From the NCBI GenBank assembly GCA_016212045.1, contig JACRHO010000029.1, positions 1-5,587 of the forward strand: a DNA stretch of 5,587 bases, read 5' to 3'. Numbering within the stretch: position 1 is the stretch's first letter; every line of letters starts with the position of its first letter. Below the pieces are notes generated by a model. It searched no databases and had not been told where the DNA came from. It saw only the letters and a program-made list of their open reading frames with translations. Source of the stretch: Candidatus Omnitrophota bacterium (GTDB lineage Bacteria > Omnitrophota > Gorgyraeia > Gygaellales > Profunditerraquicolaceae). A program made the translations under genes and the position numbers. Shown piece after piece: positions 5,260-5,587 of this stretch.

Positions 5260-5587
5260 ATGAGTTTAATTATCCTCTCCATGGCTTCTTTAATCAGGCC
5301 AAAGGTTTGCGCATAGAATTCAGCGGATTTGCCAATGGGGTCAGCCACATCCAGGTTATTATCGTCTATTTTAGCAAATTCTTTTAATAAAAACACCCTA
5401 TTTTTTACCTGCGGGGCAAGTTCAAGGACCCGCTCTTCCTGCAGACGCTCCATCACCAGGATAATATCGGATTTTTTCAGCATTTGACTAGTGACCTTTT
5501 GCGAGAAGTGACCAGAGACATCTATACCTTCTTTGCTCAAAAGTTCTTTGGTCTCCTCGGTTGGCCCAAGGCCTCCTAACATCATTA
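5256..5587 (-). CDS. Low-molecular-weight protein tyrosine/arginine phosphatase, C-terminal part
   Basis: The frame is open to the window edge, so this is the 3' portion of a longer gene, not a gene starting at the Met codons near 5585. About 110 residues are seen, against roughly 150 for the family. Recognisable parts, numbered from the first visible Met, are GPTEETKELLSKEGIDVSGH (7-26), the conserved 'SDIILVME' strand (39-46), VFLLKEF (64-70) and the ADPIG motif (81-85), whose D82 is the general acid of the catalytic cycle. The N-terminal CX5R phosphate-binding loop falls outside the window. Family members dephosphorylate tyrosine or, as with Bacillus YwlE, arginine residues of proteins; the residue that decides between these lies in the missing loop. 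Position directly before rpiB and glyA matches the Bacillus ywlE-ywlF(rpiB)-ywlG-glyA order, which makes a YwlE-like role possible but unproven. Confidence 0.9.
   Translation of the reverse strand, partial: MMLGGLGPTEETKELLSKEGIDVSGHFSQKVTSQMLKKSDIILVMERLQEERVLELAPQVKNRVFLLKEFAKIDDNNLDVADPIGKSAEFYAQTFGLIKEAMERIIKLI

Larger units (their letters stand above)
1..5587 (-). other. Single putative operon spanning the whole window
   Basis: Nine genes or gene parts share one strand. Going along the transcript the junctions are: 4-base overlap (phosphatase/rpiB), 1-base gap (rpiB/glyA), 4-base overlap (glyA/dCMP deaminase), 4-base overlap (dCMP deaminase/nrdR), 15-base gap (nrdR/DUF151), 18-base gap (DUF151/tRNA nucleotidyltransferase), 4-base overlap (tRNA nucleotidyltransferase/unknown) and 5-base gap (unknown/last gene). 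No gap is large enough to hold a promoter plus leader or a rho-independent terminator, and I see no hairpin followed by a T-run at any junction. Internal promoters inside coding sequence cannot be excluded. The operon's own promoter and terminator are outside the window. Confidence 0.8.

Noticed and set aside
5256..5585. Reading the phosphatase fragment as a complete short gene starting at the ATG ATG near 5585
   Set aside because: The family needs an N-terminal CX5R loop, and the frame stays open to the edge, so the Met codons are internal and the gene is cut by the window.
1..5587. Search for a defence system, toxin-antitoxin pair, CRISPR array, insertion sequence or tRNA gene
   Set aside because: No spaced repeats, transposase motifs, terminal inverted repeats or cloverleaf sequences were seen by eye, and every gene but one fits housekeeping metabolism. 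I found no convincing novel system here beyond the unknown protein at 72-722.

Overview
All genes in this window lie on the minus strand, packed head to tail with almost no space between them. It reads as the interior of one bacterial operon, entered at the high-coordinate end and left at the low-coordinate end, with both outermost genes cut by the window edges. In transcription order the genes are: 3' part of a low-molecular-weight phosphatase (YwlE/LMW-PTP family), rpiB, glyA, a dCMP deaminase, nrdR, a DUF151 'bifunctional nuclease' protein, a class II CCA-adding/poly(A) polymerase-type tRNA nucleotidyltransferase with an HD domain, a 216-residue protein of unknown function, and the first 22 codons of what looks like a dCTP deaminase/dUTPase family gene.

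Junctions are tight. Four are ATGA stop/start overlaps (phosphatase/rpiB, glyA/dCMP deaminase, dCMP deaminase/nrdR, CCA enzyme/unknown protein). The others have gaps of 1, 15, 18 and 5 bases. No stretch over 20 bases is free of coding, and I see no terminator, tRNA, CRISPR array, insertion sequence or phage gene.

The genes suggest a housekeeping module around deoxyuridylate/thymidylate supply. dCMP deaminase makes dUMP. Serine hydroxymethyltransferase makes the methylene-tetrahydrofolate that thymidylate synthase needs. The last gene probably acts on dCTP or dUTP. NrdR is the ATP/dATP-sensing repressor of ribonucleotide reductase genes. RpiB links to ribose 5-phosphate, the precursor of nucleotides. 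The CCA enzyme and DUF151 protein belong to RNA/nucleic acid metabolism. The order phosphatase-rpiB-glyA resembles the Bacillus ywlE-ywlF(rpiB)-ywlG-glyA region, so that part is an old, widely shared arrangement.

The organism is a bacterium (NrdR, bacterial-type GlyA, clear Shine-Dalgarno sites) with GC content judged by eye in the mid-40s. The GlyA sequence style and the gene order remind me of uncultivated candidate phyla such as Omnitrophota (OP3), but this is recollection and was not tested. Nothing points to a defence system or mobile element. The least explained item is the 216-residue protein at 72-722, which has a helix-turn-helix-like core and a good ribosome binding site.
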